DNA of 64,000 nucleotides from Terebella lapidaria (GCA_949152475.1 OX424555.1:97435515-97499514), one strand, 5' to 3'. Numbered from the stretch's first letter, positions 22,505 through 34,171 are shown. Translations and numbers: made by a program. The notes: generated by a model from the letters alone, not told the origin.

Positions 22505-24206
22505 TATTTTGAGAGTTAGTATGCACGGAGACACCCATTGGCGAATGTGGTATCGTTGGAAAGCTTAAGACCTAAGGGTCACATTTTGACATATCCCGCC
22601 TTTTGGGACAGGGGCGGTCACCATGGAAACGGGCTCGGAAGGTCAATGACCTCAAATTTAATCAAAAGTCCTGCTAGGCACCCGGAATGGCGTAACATAT
22701 CACTGAAAGTGCTCCTTCAAAAGAACGATTCAACCGATTGAGTTTAATTTTGGAACATAGACAGATGCTGGTACTAGGTATGTGTTGGCGGAGTGACCCC
22801 AATGAGGTGTCAAGAATGGAGGTCCCGGGGGTCGGGATCACCATCCCCTGGAGTTCGCCCCTTCTCCAAATAATGACAAAAGTGTGATTTGGGGTTCAAA
22901 AGTTTGTTTGTTCAAGAGACCAAGCAATATAAGAGTTATTAAATGGCACCATTGAAGGATAAGACCAGTTAGAATTACAATGATACCAGCATCACTTTTA
23001 GATGGGGCCGGTTACCATGGCAACGGACGTTACAAATGGTAGGCGTCGGGTCTATTTTTCACCCAAAAATGGCAAGATTATCGGGGTTCAGGCTGTATGA
23101 AAGTGTTAATGATCAAAAACATGGCTATACGAGGCTACCATCATTGTCATAGATGAACATAATATGGGACACGGATATGCTGATAGCACCGTGGCCTCAG
23201 GATGGGGCTCGTTTCCATGACAACAGGTCTATTTTTTCATAAAAAATTGCAACAATAATGAAGATTTGGTTGCTTTAAAGTGTTGGTATTTAAAGACAGA
23301 TCAACGATCTTGTCTCATATGGCACACACGTGGGACAGAGATGGAATGCTACTTCTGTAGCCCCTGGGTGAGGCTCGTTGCCATGACAACAGACGTTTCT
23401 TATGGTAGGCGTCGAGTCTATTTCTCACCCGAAAATGGCAAAAATTACGGGGTCCAGGCTGTTTAAAATTGTTAATGGTCTAAGACATGGCTATATGAGG
23501 TTACCATCTTTGTCATAGATGAACAAATTATGGGACACGGACATGCTGATAGCAGCGTGACCTCAGGTGGGGCTTGTTTCCATGGCAACAGGTCTATTTT
23601 TCCCATGAAGATGTCAAAAATATTGAAGATTGTGTTGCTTTAAAGTGTTGGTGGTTAAAGACAGATCAACGATTTTGTCTTAGATACAACACACGTGGGA
23701 CAGGGACGGGATGTTACCACTGTTGCACCTGAGTGAAGCTCGTTGCTATGGCAACAGTGGTTTGCATCGGTAGGCGCCGAGTCTTTTTTCACCCAAAAAT
23801 GGCAAGAATAACGGGGTTCAGGCTGATTAAATTTATTAAGGGTCGAAGTCACGGGTATAAGAGGCTACCATCTTTGTCATATATATATACACAGTATGGG
23901 ATACAAACATGCTGGTAGCACCGTGGCCTCAGAGTGGGGCTTGTTTCCATGGCAACAGGTCTATTTTCCCATAAAAATTGGAAAATATTGAAGATTGGAT
24001 GTTTAAAGTGCCAATGGTTATAGACAGATCAACGACCTTGTCTCAGATAAAACACACATGGGACAGGGACGATATGCTACCACTGTGGCCCCTGGGTGGG
24101 GCCCGTTGCCATGACAACAGTCTTAACCATCCGTGTCAGTTCTATTTTTTGCACAAAAATGGCCAAGGTGGAAGAATGGCCATGGTGGACGAATGGGTGG
24201 CGCCCC
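22505..24206 (+). repeat. Left long arm: 365-bp tandem units with X-box palindromes
   Basis: Inverted partner of 27.36-29.04 kb. From 23.0 kb the arm is a tandem array of about 365-bp units. Each unit has two GTTnCCATGGnAAC-type palindromes, found at 23011, 23211, 23377, 23576, 23742, 23943 and 24105, plus a GTCACCATGGAAAC at about 22618. These match the RFX X-box consensus. Short ORFs (for example 22538-22741) are shared by both arms but resemble no known protein. Confidence 0.8.
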
Positions 24207-25117
24207 TAGTGAGTAAATTGTGCAAATAACCGTTTGTTATGTGGTTTATGTATTGAATATTTCTTCATCATATAGCATGTCATCACTTGTCATGTCGTTT
24301 ATTAGTGCATTGGAGTTGTATAAGCAAATAACAAAAGCCGTTTTGACAAAAAAAAACTATCAAAACATTGTGCAGCGTGGTGTTGAAACCAATGGTTGGC
24401 GAGCGCACAAACTATAGGGGTTGGTTTGTTCAAACGGCATTCTGAAACTATCCGGTCAACACCAAATACACATTGTTTCCATTTATATACGATATTCCAT
24501 GTAATATTTTTTAGGGAATTCATCACAAAATATTCGACTGGAAACAGTTTTTATACGGAATATGTGGTGTCAAATCCAATAACTAACGCCCAAAAGACTG
24601 AAAGTCAGGTTGTTTTCGAGGCTACTACGAATAAACAGATAATTTAGTAATTATCAAAGTTCTGGGAAGTTCCTTGGAATCGATCATTTTTTTCATGCAA
24701 AAAAATAAATCATTTTTACAATGATGAGTACATATTACTCGAATCCTGTGGGATGCATTGCGATGACAGGTGGAACTGATATCTCCATAATATATTTGAT
24801 GAAAGCTAATAACATATCTTATTATTCAAATAGAAAAGAAATACAAGGCATACAAGACTCAAGCAACATATCCACATTGATTTTCAACATCCAGCAGTCG
24901 GTTGAACATGTCGTTGAAAAGGATTTTAGTAAATGTCCAACAATCTGGTTGAAAATTCACCATGTAATTTCGAAATATAATATTCCATGAACCAAATGGT
25001 CAATTTTCTTCAGATTTCCCATTTTGGTCACTAAGGTCGATAGCAACAAACTACCAAATTTGAAAAGATATCTATGGAAGCAAATATTTAGCCCCAAAGG
25101 CCATCATTGGCCTTAAA
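24207..25117. other. Left-arm segment without an inverted partner
   Basis: About 0.9 kb absent from the right arm, so probably an insertion in the left arm or a loss from the right. AT-rich; the ORFs at 24220-24417, 24396-24647 and 24721-24990 resemble nothing I know. Confidence 0.5.
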
Positions 25118-25400
25118 ATTGTCAATAGATAAATAGCCAGAATATTGTAAGAATGAAGTTTATTACATACAGTTGTAAATGATAAGTTTACAAAGAACAA
25201 TATTTTACATTCAAGTAATTTCACTGCAATTCCTGTTAATTATTTGTTTCTATTGTGAGCCAGTTTTCTACAGCTGATAGTCAGATTCAATTCATATGAC
25301 TAAATGGATTTTTGAGTACAGGACCGATTTACATTTCTGAACGATAAAGTTTATCGAACAAGTAATCATACATCGGTGCCCCTGATAGGACATGACGACA
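25118..25400 (+). repeat. Inner left arm of the 11.3-kb element
   Basis: AACAATATTTTACATTCA, GATAGTCAGATTCAATTCAT and ACATCGGTGCCCCTGATAGG have inverted counterparts at about 27.10-27.36 kb, so the arms resume here inside the unmatched segment. Confidence 0.8.
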
Positions 25401-25520
25401 TGACTACGTCGTTTGTACGAAGTACTACTTCGTTTGCAAGATGTAGTAAGTCGTTTGCACGAAGTAATACTTCGTTTGCACAATTACCAAGTTATTCGCA
25501 CGAAGTACTGACACAGACTC
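25400..25520 (+). repeat. Short CGAAGTAnTACTTCGTTTGC array
   Basis: Repeated TCGTTTGCACGAAGTA / ACTTCGTTTGCA palindromes at the inner tip of the left arm; one counterpart (GTGCGAACGAAGTAG) is at about 27.07 kb. Confidence 0.6.
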
Positions 25521-25644
25521 GGAGGCTAATTGTGTGATCGTTTTGGGAACTTCTTCAGCAACAAAAATGCTGAGAATACATCAACGTTCTCTGATGATCT
25601 CCCAGACTGCAGAATAGTGACAATCTGATCACATGCAAACTCGA

Positions 25645-26770
25645 GAACTTCAAAAGGCTAACATCAGACGAAGTCAGTAACATCATCAAATCTTCACTAT
25701 CGAGATCATCGCGAAGTGATCTATCCCAACTTGGCCGGTGAAAAAAATGTCAGGAGGTTTTGCTGTCCTTGATAACTGCAATTGTGAACTCCTCGCTCTG
25801 CGGTGGTGTATTTTCGTCTTCACTCAAGCGAGCCTTGATCGCACCCATTTTGAGAAAAAAACATGGGTCTGACACCGAAGAACTGTCAAACTATAGACCG
25901 GTATCGAACCTTCCATTGCCATCTAAAATCATTGAAAGGCAACCGACCAACAGTTACGACAGTACACAGTACACTGTCTGGTCTCGAGGAAGCACTCTGT
26001 TCAGCATACCAGCGGCACCACAGCACGGAGACTGCACTGGCCAATGTACACACGGACTTGTTACAGGCAGATGACCAGCGTCAGGTGGGGCTGCTAATAT
26101 TTCTTGACTTATCAGCAGCCTTTGATACTGTTAATCACATCCTGCTCCTGTCAAGGCTTCTTCCGACTACAACATCAGAGGAGCTACCCTCACCTGGTTC
26201 GAACCCTATCTTTCCAACCGTACACAGACACTATGTATGAGCGGCACGATCGGAAATAGCAGCGACTTGGTGATCACCACAGGGATAAGTGTTAGGCCCT
26301 CGTCTGTTTACATTGTACAGATTTTCACTCGGTGCGTTGATCAGAAACGGCGGAATATTCTACCATCTATATAAGGATGACTAGCAATTATACACCACGT
26401 GTCATCATGATGATATCCCTTGGAATCAGTTTAAACTGAATCAGGTAAACCATCGCACGTGTGCCTGATGCTCGCTTTGAAATTCGTGTTGGTGACTCTG
26501 TCATACAGCAATCCCCCGAAGTTAGGAACCTTGGTGTGCTAATGGACAGTGAGATGACTATGGTTCCACAGGTCAAATCCACTTGCCGATCGACCATGAT
26601 CCATCTGCGTCATCTGGGCGCAGATGATCAGACCCAAAATCAGACCTAAATTATATAGGAATCTGCACTAGTTACCTGCAGGCTTGATATCAACAACTCT
26701 TTTTATTACGGTATTGGCAATGGTCACTTGAACCTTTTGCCAAAGGTGCAAAACACTGACCAATAGTCTG
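25645..26770 (+). pseudogene. CR1/L2-like LINE RT relic in the centre of the element
   Basis: Blocks in order: FKRLTSDEVSNIIKSS; VLLSLITAIVNSSLCGGVFS; SLKRALIAPILRKKHGSD; ELSNYRPVSNLPLPSKIIER; a frameshift; HHSTETALANVHTDLLQADD; LLIFLDLSAAFDTVNHILLL (motif A); VLGPRLFTLY (near motif B); LYKDD followed by a stop in place of motif C; IRVGDSVIQQSPEVRNLGVL; and SFYYGIGNGHLNLLPKVQN. This is the usual CR1/L2 superfamily order. Several frameshifts and the lost YADD show an old dead copy. It was inserted into, or captured at, the loop of the inverted-arm element. Confidence 0.8.
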
Positions 26771-27094
26771 ACCAATAACCCACATTATCATTTACATTTT
26801 TAAACAGTTCATTTACATCAAGATATATATTGCATAATACATGAGCAGATTATACCCATACCCCTTTCCCGTTTTAGCCATGGCCATATAGATTAACGAA
26901 CATGCATGGATATAAAGGAAAAGAGTATCAATAATATAGACCATCCAGTCTACACTTCCATCACAGACCTATATCGCAAATTCACAAAGTCCGTAGAGTA
27001 GGGTTGCAGCATTGATGTGCAACAAACAGTGTGTGCACAACTAGACCTAATGCCATGGAAATAGGTCGTGCGAACGAAGTAGTTTTTTTCGTCC
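26771..27094. other. No recognised feature
   Basis: AT-rich sequence between the LINE relic and the right inner arm. Confidence 0.35.
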
Positions 27095-29035
27095 TATCAG
27101 GGGCACCGGAGTATGATTATTTGTTCTATAAATTTTATCGTTTAGAAATGTGAAATAGGTCCTGTACTCAATAATCCATTTAGTCATATGAATTGAATCT
27201 GACTATCAGCTTTACAAAACTGGTTCACAATAGAAACAAATATTTGAAACGTATTGCAGTGAAATTGCGCTGAATGTACAATATTGTTCTTTGTGAATTT
27301 ATCGTTTACAACTGTAAGTAATACATTTTATTCCAACTGATTATACTGGCCATTTAGCCACTAACAATTCTAAACAGTTCGAACTTCATATTTTTCTGCC
27401 ATTTTGTGCCAAAAAAATAGAAATGGCACGGATAGTTAATACTCCCTGTTGCCTTGGCAACGAGGCCCACCCAAGGGCCACAGTGGTAGCATCCCGTCCC
27501 TGTCCCAACGTGTGTTTTATCTGAATCATGTCGTTGATCTGTCTTTAACCATTGGCACTTTAAACACCCCCTCTTCAATATTTTCCAAGTTTTATTAAAA
27601 AATAGACCTATTGCCATGGAGCCCCACCCTGAGGCCACGGTGCTATCAGCACGTCCGTGTCCTATATTATGGTCATCTATGAAAAAGTTAGTAGCCCTAA
27701 ATAGCCACGACCATCAATAAATTTAATCATCCTGAACCCCGTAATTCTTGCCATTTTGGGGTGAAAAAAGACCCGACACCTACCGATAGAAACCTCTGTT
27801 GCCATGGCAACGAGCTTCAACCGGGTGCAACAGTGGTAGCATTTCGTCCCTGTTTCACGTGTGTTGTATTTGAGACACGTTCGTTGAGCTGTCTTCAATC
27901 ATTTACACTTTGAAGTAGCACAATCTTCATTATTTTTGACATTTTTGTATGGGAAAAATAGACCTGTTGCCATGGAAACAAGCCCCATCTGAGGCCACGG
28001 GGCTATCAGCACGTCCGTGTCCCATAATTTGTTCATCTCTGACAAAGATGGTAACCCCATATAGCCATGTCTTCGAGCATTAACACTTCTGAACAGCCTG
28101 AACCCCGTAATTCTTGCCATTTTCGGGTGAAAAATAGACCTGACGCCTACCATTAGAAACGTTTGTTGTCATGGCAACGAGCCTCACCCAGGGGCCACAG
28201 ACGTAGCATTCCGTCTCTGTCCCACGTGTTTGCCATATGAGATAAGATCGTTGATCTGTCTTTAAATATCAACAACACCAAATCTTCATTATTTTTGCCA
28301 TATTTTATGGAAAAATAGACCTGTTGCCATGGAAACGAGCCTCACCCTGAGGCCACGGTGCTATCAGCATGTCCGTGTCCCATATTATGTTCATCTATGA
28401 CAATGATGGTAGCCTCGTATAGCCATGTCTTCGATCGTTAACACTTTTGTACAGCCTAAACCCCGATATTCTTGCCATTTTTGGGTGAAAAATGGTCCCG
28501 ACGCCTACCATTTGTAACGTCTGTTGCAATGGCAACCGGCCCCACCCGCAAGTGATGCTGGTATCATTGCAATCCTAACTGGTCTTACCCTTGAATGGTG
28601 CTATTTAATAACTTTTATATTGCTTGGTCTCCTGAACAAACAAACTTTTGAACCCCAAATCACACTTTTGTCATTATTTGGAGAAGGGGCGAACTAGACG
28701 GGGTGGTGATCCCGACCCCGGGGAATCCATTCTTGACACCTCATTGGGGTCACTCCGCCAACACATACCTAGTACCAGCATCTGTCTAAGTTCCAAAATT
28801 AAACCCAGACGGTTGAACCATTCTTTCGAAGGAGCACTTTCAGTGATATGTTATGCCATTCCGGGTGCCTAGCAGGACGCTTGATTGAATTTGAGGTCAT
28901 TGACGTTCCGAGCCCGTTTCCATGGTGACCGCCCCTGTCCCAAAAGGCGGGATATGTCAAAATGTGACCCTTAGGTCTTAAGCTTTCCAACGATACCACA
29001 TTCGCCAATGGGTGTCTCCGTGCAAACCAAATTCC
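27095..29035 (-). repeat. Right inner and long arm of the 11.3-kb element
   Basis: Complement of 25.12-25.40 and of 22.50-24.21 kb at roughly 80-90% identity by eye. X-box-like palindromes recur at about 27.46 (GTTGCCTTGGCAAC), 27.80, 27.97, 28.17, 28.32 and 28523 (GTTGCAATGGCAAC), again at a spacing of about 165-200 bp. Confidence 0.8.
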
Positions 29036-29290
29036 CAAAAACCGGATTTGGCCCCCGGTCTATCCTTCATCCGTCGTCGTCCGTCATATGTCTTACATTT
29101 TTATTTTTATCTCGAATTTACGGTCGAATCTTTTCGAAATTTGCGCTAAAATGCCTAAGAATACAGGGAAGCACTTTTCTGAAAGATTTTTTGGGCTACC
29201 GGACCTTTGGTCCGATAACCTATTGGCATCGCGTTGCGTCCGTCGTCCGTCCATCCGTCGTCCGTAAACAATTTTATCTTTAAATTTTTG
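29036..29290 (+). repeat. GTCCGTCGTCC repeat (family B head)
   Basis: Contains TTCATCCGTCGTCGTCCGTC, CCGGACCTTTGGTCCGATAA and CATCGCGTTGCGTCCGTCG, the same head as at 17.63 kb. It does not match the left arm, so the right arm was altered here. Confidence 0.5.
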
Positions 29291-29650
29291 TAACGAATGT
29301 GACTTCGTTAAGTAGCAACCAGGTTAGTACCGTCATAGCATGGTTAGTAGACAAACATCACATCACATATCACACATCATATAATGAATAGTTATAGTAA
29401 TGTCGCCGTTGCCGGAGGCCCGAGTACACCATAACTTGGGTGCCCGGAGCCAACAGCGTGGGCTTGTTGTTCGTCCGGCCTTGCTGACGGTCCTGACACG
29501 GAGATGGAACTCCGGACAGTCCGACAGTCTACCAGAGCCTGTACGCACAAGATCCCCGGTCATGATCCATGACCGGGGCCTCCATATATATTTGGTCCCG
29601 GGGCCGCAGCCCACTTTTGTGACGGAATAGCGAGTTCTTCGGGCGGCTAT
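29291..29650 (+). repeat. Family D GC-rich repeat, second copy
   Basis: AGCAACCAGGTTAGTACCGT, ACAAACATCACATCACATAT, GCCCGAGTACACC, CGTGGGCTTGTTGTTCGTCC and CGGACAGTCCGACAGTCTAC follow the module order of 13.97-14.30 kb. Confidence 0.55.
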
Positions 29651-30212
29651 TACGCCCGCTGATCGTACAGTCCGATGTATGTCGTGCGTTTTATCACAAC
29701 AAAGAAGTCCGACGTAATGTTTCACAATAATCCGATTTATTGGGATGAATTTGGTCCGATGATCGATCAGGGTCACTCACTCAAGCACACGTAATCCCGA
29801 GATAGTCCGAAGTATTAACTATAGTCCGATATTAACTCTTCTTATTGGAATCTTCTATAATGTACCTCTCTAATTTAATAAACGTCTTCTCTCTTCAATA
29901 TCTCTATTCAACTACTTCAATACCAACTGCTAGTGTGTGGGAAAGCGCGGGGCTAAGTCAGGATGTGGCTGTGGGTTTTCCCGCGTAATGTGGCAGGTGT
30001 TCATGTAAATGGCGGGAAAGTGATGTCATGTCTGTGTGGGCGGAGTCATGTGTCTGGAAATGTGGTGATTGGAGGGAATGTAAGAAGTGATAGCATGAGC
30101 GGTGTTGTTTACATGTAGGTGTGGTGCGAGGACGGTGCGTGCCCGGTGACGTAAGGTAAGTAAGTATGAAGTCATGTGATGAATCTGTGCCGTGTATGTC
30201 GAGTGGGAGAAT
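29651..30212. other. Unclassified sequence, possible continuation of family D
   Basis: Repeated AGTCCGA words (29.66-29.83 kb), then a GT-rich stretch with several GCGGGAAA words (29.99-30.02 kb). No ORF or RNA gene that I can support. Confidence 0.35.
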
Positions 30213-30231
30213 GTGTCAGGGACGGGTTTCG

Positions 30232-31845
30232 GGCCATGATTGATTGATTGATTGAATTTATTCAGTAAAATTTCAATGTATACATAAAATTGTAAACATT
30301 AAAAAAATACAAGGATGACACAAGAAAGTGAAAAATTCACTTATTTCCGTTGTGGTCCTTAGATGTAAACAACCGATAGCAACAATGGGGATAAATGGAG
30401 GAATGACTAAGATATTACTACTAGTAGATAATATATTAAAGTGATATTGGCAGTAAGTTATGGATTTTTCCATAACTTTCTGATTGAACGAAGAAAACAT
30501 AACAGTTATATATCTGCACTTGTATACTCAAACAGATGTCCCTTTCTAATCGATTTTGTTGGGAGTTTCTGGTGGAGATATTTTGAGTTTGTTTACATTG
30601 CCGCCATTCTCGGTGCTTTGTACCCCTTGATGCAGTGCGATTCCAGCTTACTTGTATATGTTCGAGCCAATCGAGCGTGAAATAGGTCAATTCAGAGGTA
30701 ACTCTGAGTGGCGCACAAAACAAAAGAAAAGCGGCTGCTAGTACTGCCATATGCTTGATTTATCCATTTGATCAAGCTTAGTTTGTTGTGTAACCTATCT
30801 TTCTGAGACCACAGGCATATATGTAATTGATTTAGAAAAAATGGTTTTCCTGCCAACATCACTTTAAATGTGGATATTTATAATACTGGTTTGTAAATAA
30901 TATACATGAAAATTGACATCGGTATGTAAAGAGATAAATATTATAAGTTGACAACAGTATGTAAAGACATAAATATAGTAAAATGACAAACATGAGTATG
31001 ACTAGAGAAAATTATAATAGAAACATGGATAGATAGGGATAACTAACAAGTGTATACAGGTACAAGATGACTAGATATGACCGATTAAAATGTAATGAAA
31101 GGGTTTAATTCCCATCGATGTATATTTTGAAATAAAAATGCTCGGACACTGGATTTAAAAGACGACCTACTTGACAATGATTGTACTTGATGGGGTATAC
31201 TATTCCATAATACAGCACCAGTATAAGCAAATGAAGACTGTCCAAAAGATTTAACTGAAGGAATAACCAAAGACAGGGGGCCAGAGCGGGTATTGTGGCG
31301 GGAAGAATTTATGTGAAAGAGAGAGGTTAGATAAGTGGGGGCTGTACCGTGTATGATATTGTGGATGTGATTTAGCTTGAGTTGTTGAACACGGGCTTCC
31401 ACAGGCAACATTCGGACCTGCTCAAATTCGGTGAACCCTATGTGGGTTCTGGGTGGGGCGTTTAGGATGTATCGAACCACCCTGTTCTGGGTGGTCTGCA
31501 GACGATCCTTATATTTCTTGGTAAGACCAGAATACCAAGAGGCACTCGCAGAGTCGAAATGACATTGGACCAGTGATGAGATCAGCAGCTTTTTAGTTTT
31601 GATATCCAAACGTCTGGTCTGCCTATAGAGGAATTTGATTTTGGCGTTAGTTTTGCTGATGATCTTGTCGGCTACAGAAGACCCAGATAGGGATTGGTCT
31701 AAGTCAACGCCTAGGTATTTGACACAGGTCTTACTGGTTAGGGTTTGACCATTACAGGTGACATTCAGAGACTCAACATTATGGAGTCTACGCTTGGAGC
31801 CGAAAAGAATTGACTCTGTCTTCCCTAGGTGTAGTGAAAGTTATT
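30232..31845 (-). pseudogene. LINE ORF2 C-terminus and 3' end, copy A
   Basis: On the minus strand from 31845: LHLGKTESILFGSKRRLHNV, CVKYLGVDLDQSLSGS, then from 31609 ISSLVQCHFDSASASWYSGL, RLQTTQNRVVRYILNAPPRT and FAYTGAVLWNSIPHQVQSLS, closing at 31085. This is the RT thumb and post-RT region of CR1/L2-superfamily LINEs and is open for about 250 codons. The 3' tail runs to 30232 with AATAAA followed by (TCAA)n, the short-tandem-repeat tail expected for this group. It is 5'-truncated at about 31845. Confidence 0.85.
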
Positions 31846-32365
31846 TATGGCCATAACAGTCATAAATATTCTACACTTATTACAGACGGGACATGAGCTA
31901 TGCGCCGCTCTGCAGTTACCCCCAAGGCGTCAGGGAACAGACTGCCAAGAATCTGGGCAAGCTGTTGACTATATTGCCCAGGCTGCAAGTGCACAGCGTA
32001 TACACAATGGGGTTCCTGTTTGCCACCAGGATCGCCACCATGTAATTCGGGTATAGACAAACCATAGAAACAGTCTACTTGCCAAATTCATACAAAAACG
32101 TAATAATGTTACATTAAATTTTTGTCATGTTTGTTTTTGCATAATACAAACAATGGACATGACGTTTTTTGTACTTCTTGGGCATAATAGACTGTTTTAG
32201 AGCCCCAAAAGCACATGGCATCAGCAGGTACCCCATTTTATAACGTAGAGAGGAGAATCACTAGCGCGTGACGTTCTAATCCCTAGCAACGTCCACCGGC
32301 CTCTACTCAGACCGATCAACATTACAGTGGCGTAGCCCGAACACCTGTCGCAAACTACGGTTACC
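31846..32365. other. Unclassified sequence
   Basis: Overlapping small ORFs on both strands (31847-32056 plus, 31860-32060 minus). A minus-frame NRNPIVYT string is reminiscent of GPCR helix 7, but nothing around it supports that. Repeated in copy B at 37280-37799. Confidence 0.3.
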
Positions 32366-32770
32366 AAATAATCGCCACATTTTGCACAAAAATGCCTAAA
32401 AATATTTCGAGAGCGAGGTATTTTTTAGTTTTTGGATTTTCACTTTTTTTTTCAAAATGGCGGCCATTTTTGACAAAAAACAACCAATTTTTTTACTTTG
32501 GCAGCCATTTTCTCAAGAACTGTTCAGTGACTTTTTTTCTTATTGATGCATAACACTCCTCATATATACCACCCCTGTGACTTGTATAAGTTTCGTTGCC
32601 CTTAAATCGCTCGAAGTGGGCCATTTTGGGCCCAAACGACATTTCAAAACGGTAAAAATAGCGAAATTGTATGTATTTCCATCTCACGGTCACTCTGAGG
32701 CTGCCATTTCCTCTCGAATAGCGCGTAAAACTCACGATTTTACGCGGCACTCCGTGAATAATGCGTAACG
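32366..32770. repeat. Family B repeat, copy A
   Basis: ATTTTGCACAAAAATGCCTA, AATATTTCGAGAG, AAAATGGCGGCCATTTTTGA and CTTGTATAAGTTTCGTTGCC match family B modules at 17.7-17.9 kb. Repeated in copy B at 37.80-38.20 kb. Confidence 0.6.
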
Positions 32771-32772
32771 CT

Positions 32773-32960
32773 TAGCCACCGTGAGGTTAATACCGTCAAG
32801 GCATGGTTAGTAGACAAACATCACATCACATATCACATATCATATAATGAATAATAATAGTAATGTTGCCGTTACGTGAGGCCCGAGAACCATGGGAGGG
32901 GTCCCCGGAACCACAACGCTTGGGCGTGTTGTTCGTGCGGCCTTGTTGATCCTTGGGCAT
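32773..32960 (+). repeat. Family D repeat, third copy
   Basis: AGGTTAATACCGTCAAGGCA, ACAAACATCACATCACATAT and GGGCGTGTTGTTCGTGCGGC are shared with 29.30-29.50 kb. Fourth copy at 38207-38394 in duplication copy B. Confidence 0.6.
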
Positions 32961-33246
32961 CCTGAGCCCATTTCCTTGAAAAATATTTCTACTTCCGGTT
33001 TGGTGTAATTTGACATCACAGGTGTAATCTTATACTAAACCACACCAGTATATGGCCAATTTGTCCTACGGGTCCGAAAATAACGTCCTTTTTGCTCTAC
33101 GATCAATATTTACTGAGATATGAAGGTTTTTATGGAAAAATGATGATAATAGGGGAAAGTATTAATTGTACAATAGGTTTTCAGAACAAAGGTCGGTAAC
33201 CTAAAAACATTCCTCATGTTGAAGCTAATGTTGTGTCAGATTTTCA

Positions 33247-33469
33247 CATTTGTGGGCAATTGACAAAAATCCTTTTCACATTTGTGGTTGATTTTTTTTT
33301 TCACATTTGTGGGTGAAGTTTTTTTCACATTTGTGGGTGAAGATGTTCACATTTGTGGGTAGTTGACAAAAAACGTTTTCACATTTGTGGTTGATTTTTT
33401 TACATTTGTGGGTGATTTACAAAATTTGTTTTCACATTTGTGGGCGTTTTAACATTTGTGGGTTCAACA
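33247..33469 (-). repeat. Right terminal array of the 11.3-kb element
   Basis: Complement of the left array: TTCACATTTGTGGG units ending in GGGTTCAACA at 33469. Inward, CATTCCTCATGTTGAAGCTA pairs with the left-side CCACATGAGGAATGT. A second copy at about 38681-38903 comes from the segmental duplication. Confidence 0.85.
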
Positions 33470-33676
33470 GTCGACCATTGTACACCCTTTGACTATAGTC
33501 CTAAACAAGTCACTGTCAGAAGGTATAGTACATTACCAAACAAAACTTGCGAAAGTCGTACCTGTATTCAAGTCCAAGGATCAAAAGGTGTTTGACAATT
33601 ATAGACTCATTTCCTGATTACCTTGTTTTTCGAAAAATAAAATGCAAAAAGTGGTTCACAAACGTTCATATAATTG
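33470..33676 (+). pseudogene. LINE RT relic, 3' half after the insertion
   Basis: Starts with the second GTCGAC. The frame reads IVHPLTIVLNKSLSEGIVHY, KLAKVVPVFKSKDQKVFDNY, RLIS, a stop, then LPCFSKNKMQKVVHKRSYN. This is RT block 1-2 of CR1-type ORF2, directly continuing the LINE interrupted at 22178. It is cut at about 33676 by the next repeat. A second copy at about 38904-39110 lies in duplication copy B. Confidence 0.8.
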
Positions 33677-33960
33677 AGGCATTTTGGCAGGAGTGCCTTT
33701 ATGGTTTCATCAGAATTTTTTCTCTTCTCTTCTTCCGCCGTTTTCGTTTACGCGCAATAACGCAAGAACGCCCGAACAGATTGATCCGAAATTTTCACCA
33801 CTGCTCAGGCATATTGTGTAGATGTGCTGTATATTTTTTAGCCTGATCCGAGGTCCGTGAGGTCCGTAAGGATGAAATCCATGTCCATTTTCGGACTTTG
33901 TTCCAGCGCGATAAGGCCATAAAAAAATGTTTTGGTTTGCGTCCCAGTGATGCTCCGAAA
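33677..33960 (+). repeat. Hairpin-headed repeat, family E
   Basis: GAGGCATTTTGGCAGGAGTG then CCTTTATGGTTTCATCAGAA, a T/C-rich tract, CTTCTTCCGCCGTTTTCGTT and GAGGTCCGTGAGGTCCGTAA. The same order occurs at 55.64-55.92 kb, where the head is the hairpin AAGGCATTTCGGCAGAAATG. Confidence 0.6.
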
Positions 33961-34171
33961 TCGGTGCTATGGTGCTGACGTTTTGTTTTTTTTTGAGTAC
34001 CGGTTTATGTATTTTTTTCGCATAAAGTGTGCTTGTACCATTTTTTTTTTCTGGACCAGTTAAAATATGAATTTATTCAAAATCTATTGGACCTACGATG
34101 GCTGATTTGAGCACCTCAGAAAAAGAATTTGCCGTCATTTCAAGAAAATTGTTTACGACAGCAAAAAAATA

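Larger units (their letters stand above)
22185..33469. mobile_element. 11.3-kb inverted-arm element inserted in a LINE
   Basis: The ends are TGTTGAACCCACAAATG and its complement, bordered by the 6-bp duplication GTCGAC. Inverted homology is long and discontinuous: 22185-22450 with about 33.20-33.47 kb, 22.50-24.21 with 27.36-29.04 kb, and 25.12-25.40 with 27.10-27.36 kb. The centre holds an old LINE RT. The right arm is expanded by about 4 kb of other repeats (29.04-33.2 kb). I see no transposase, integrase or capsid-like ORF, so the class is unassigned. The 6-bp duplication, TG...CA ends and end arrays fit a foldback-like DNA element. Confidence 0.8.

Noticed and set aside
22538-29038. Shared 67-79 residue ORFs in the two arms (22538-22741 and 28799-29038) as a conserved gene
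   Set aside because: Similarity is explained by the inverted-arm structure; the ORFs are short, start inside repeat sequence and match no family known to me.
31860-32060. Minus-strand NRNPIVYT string resembling GPCR helix 7
   Set aside because: No other helices, no conserved motif upstream or downstream, frame short; a chance match is more likely.
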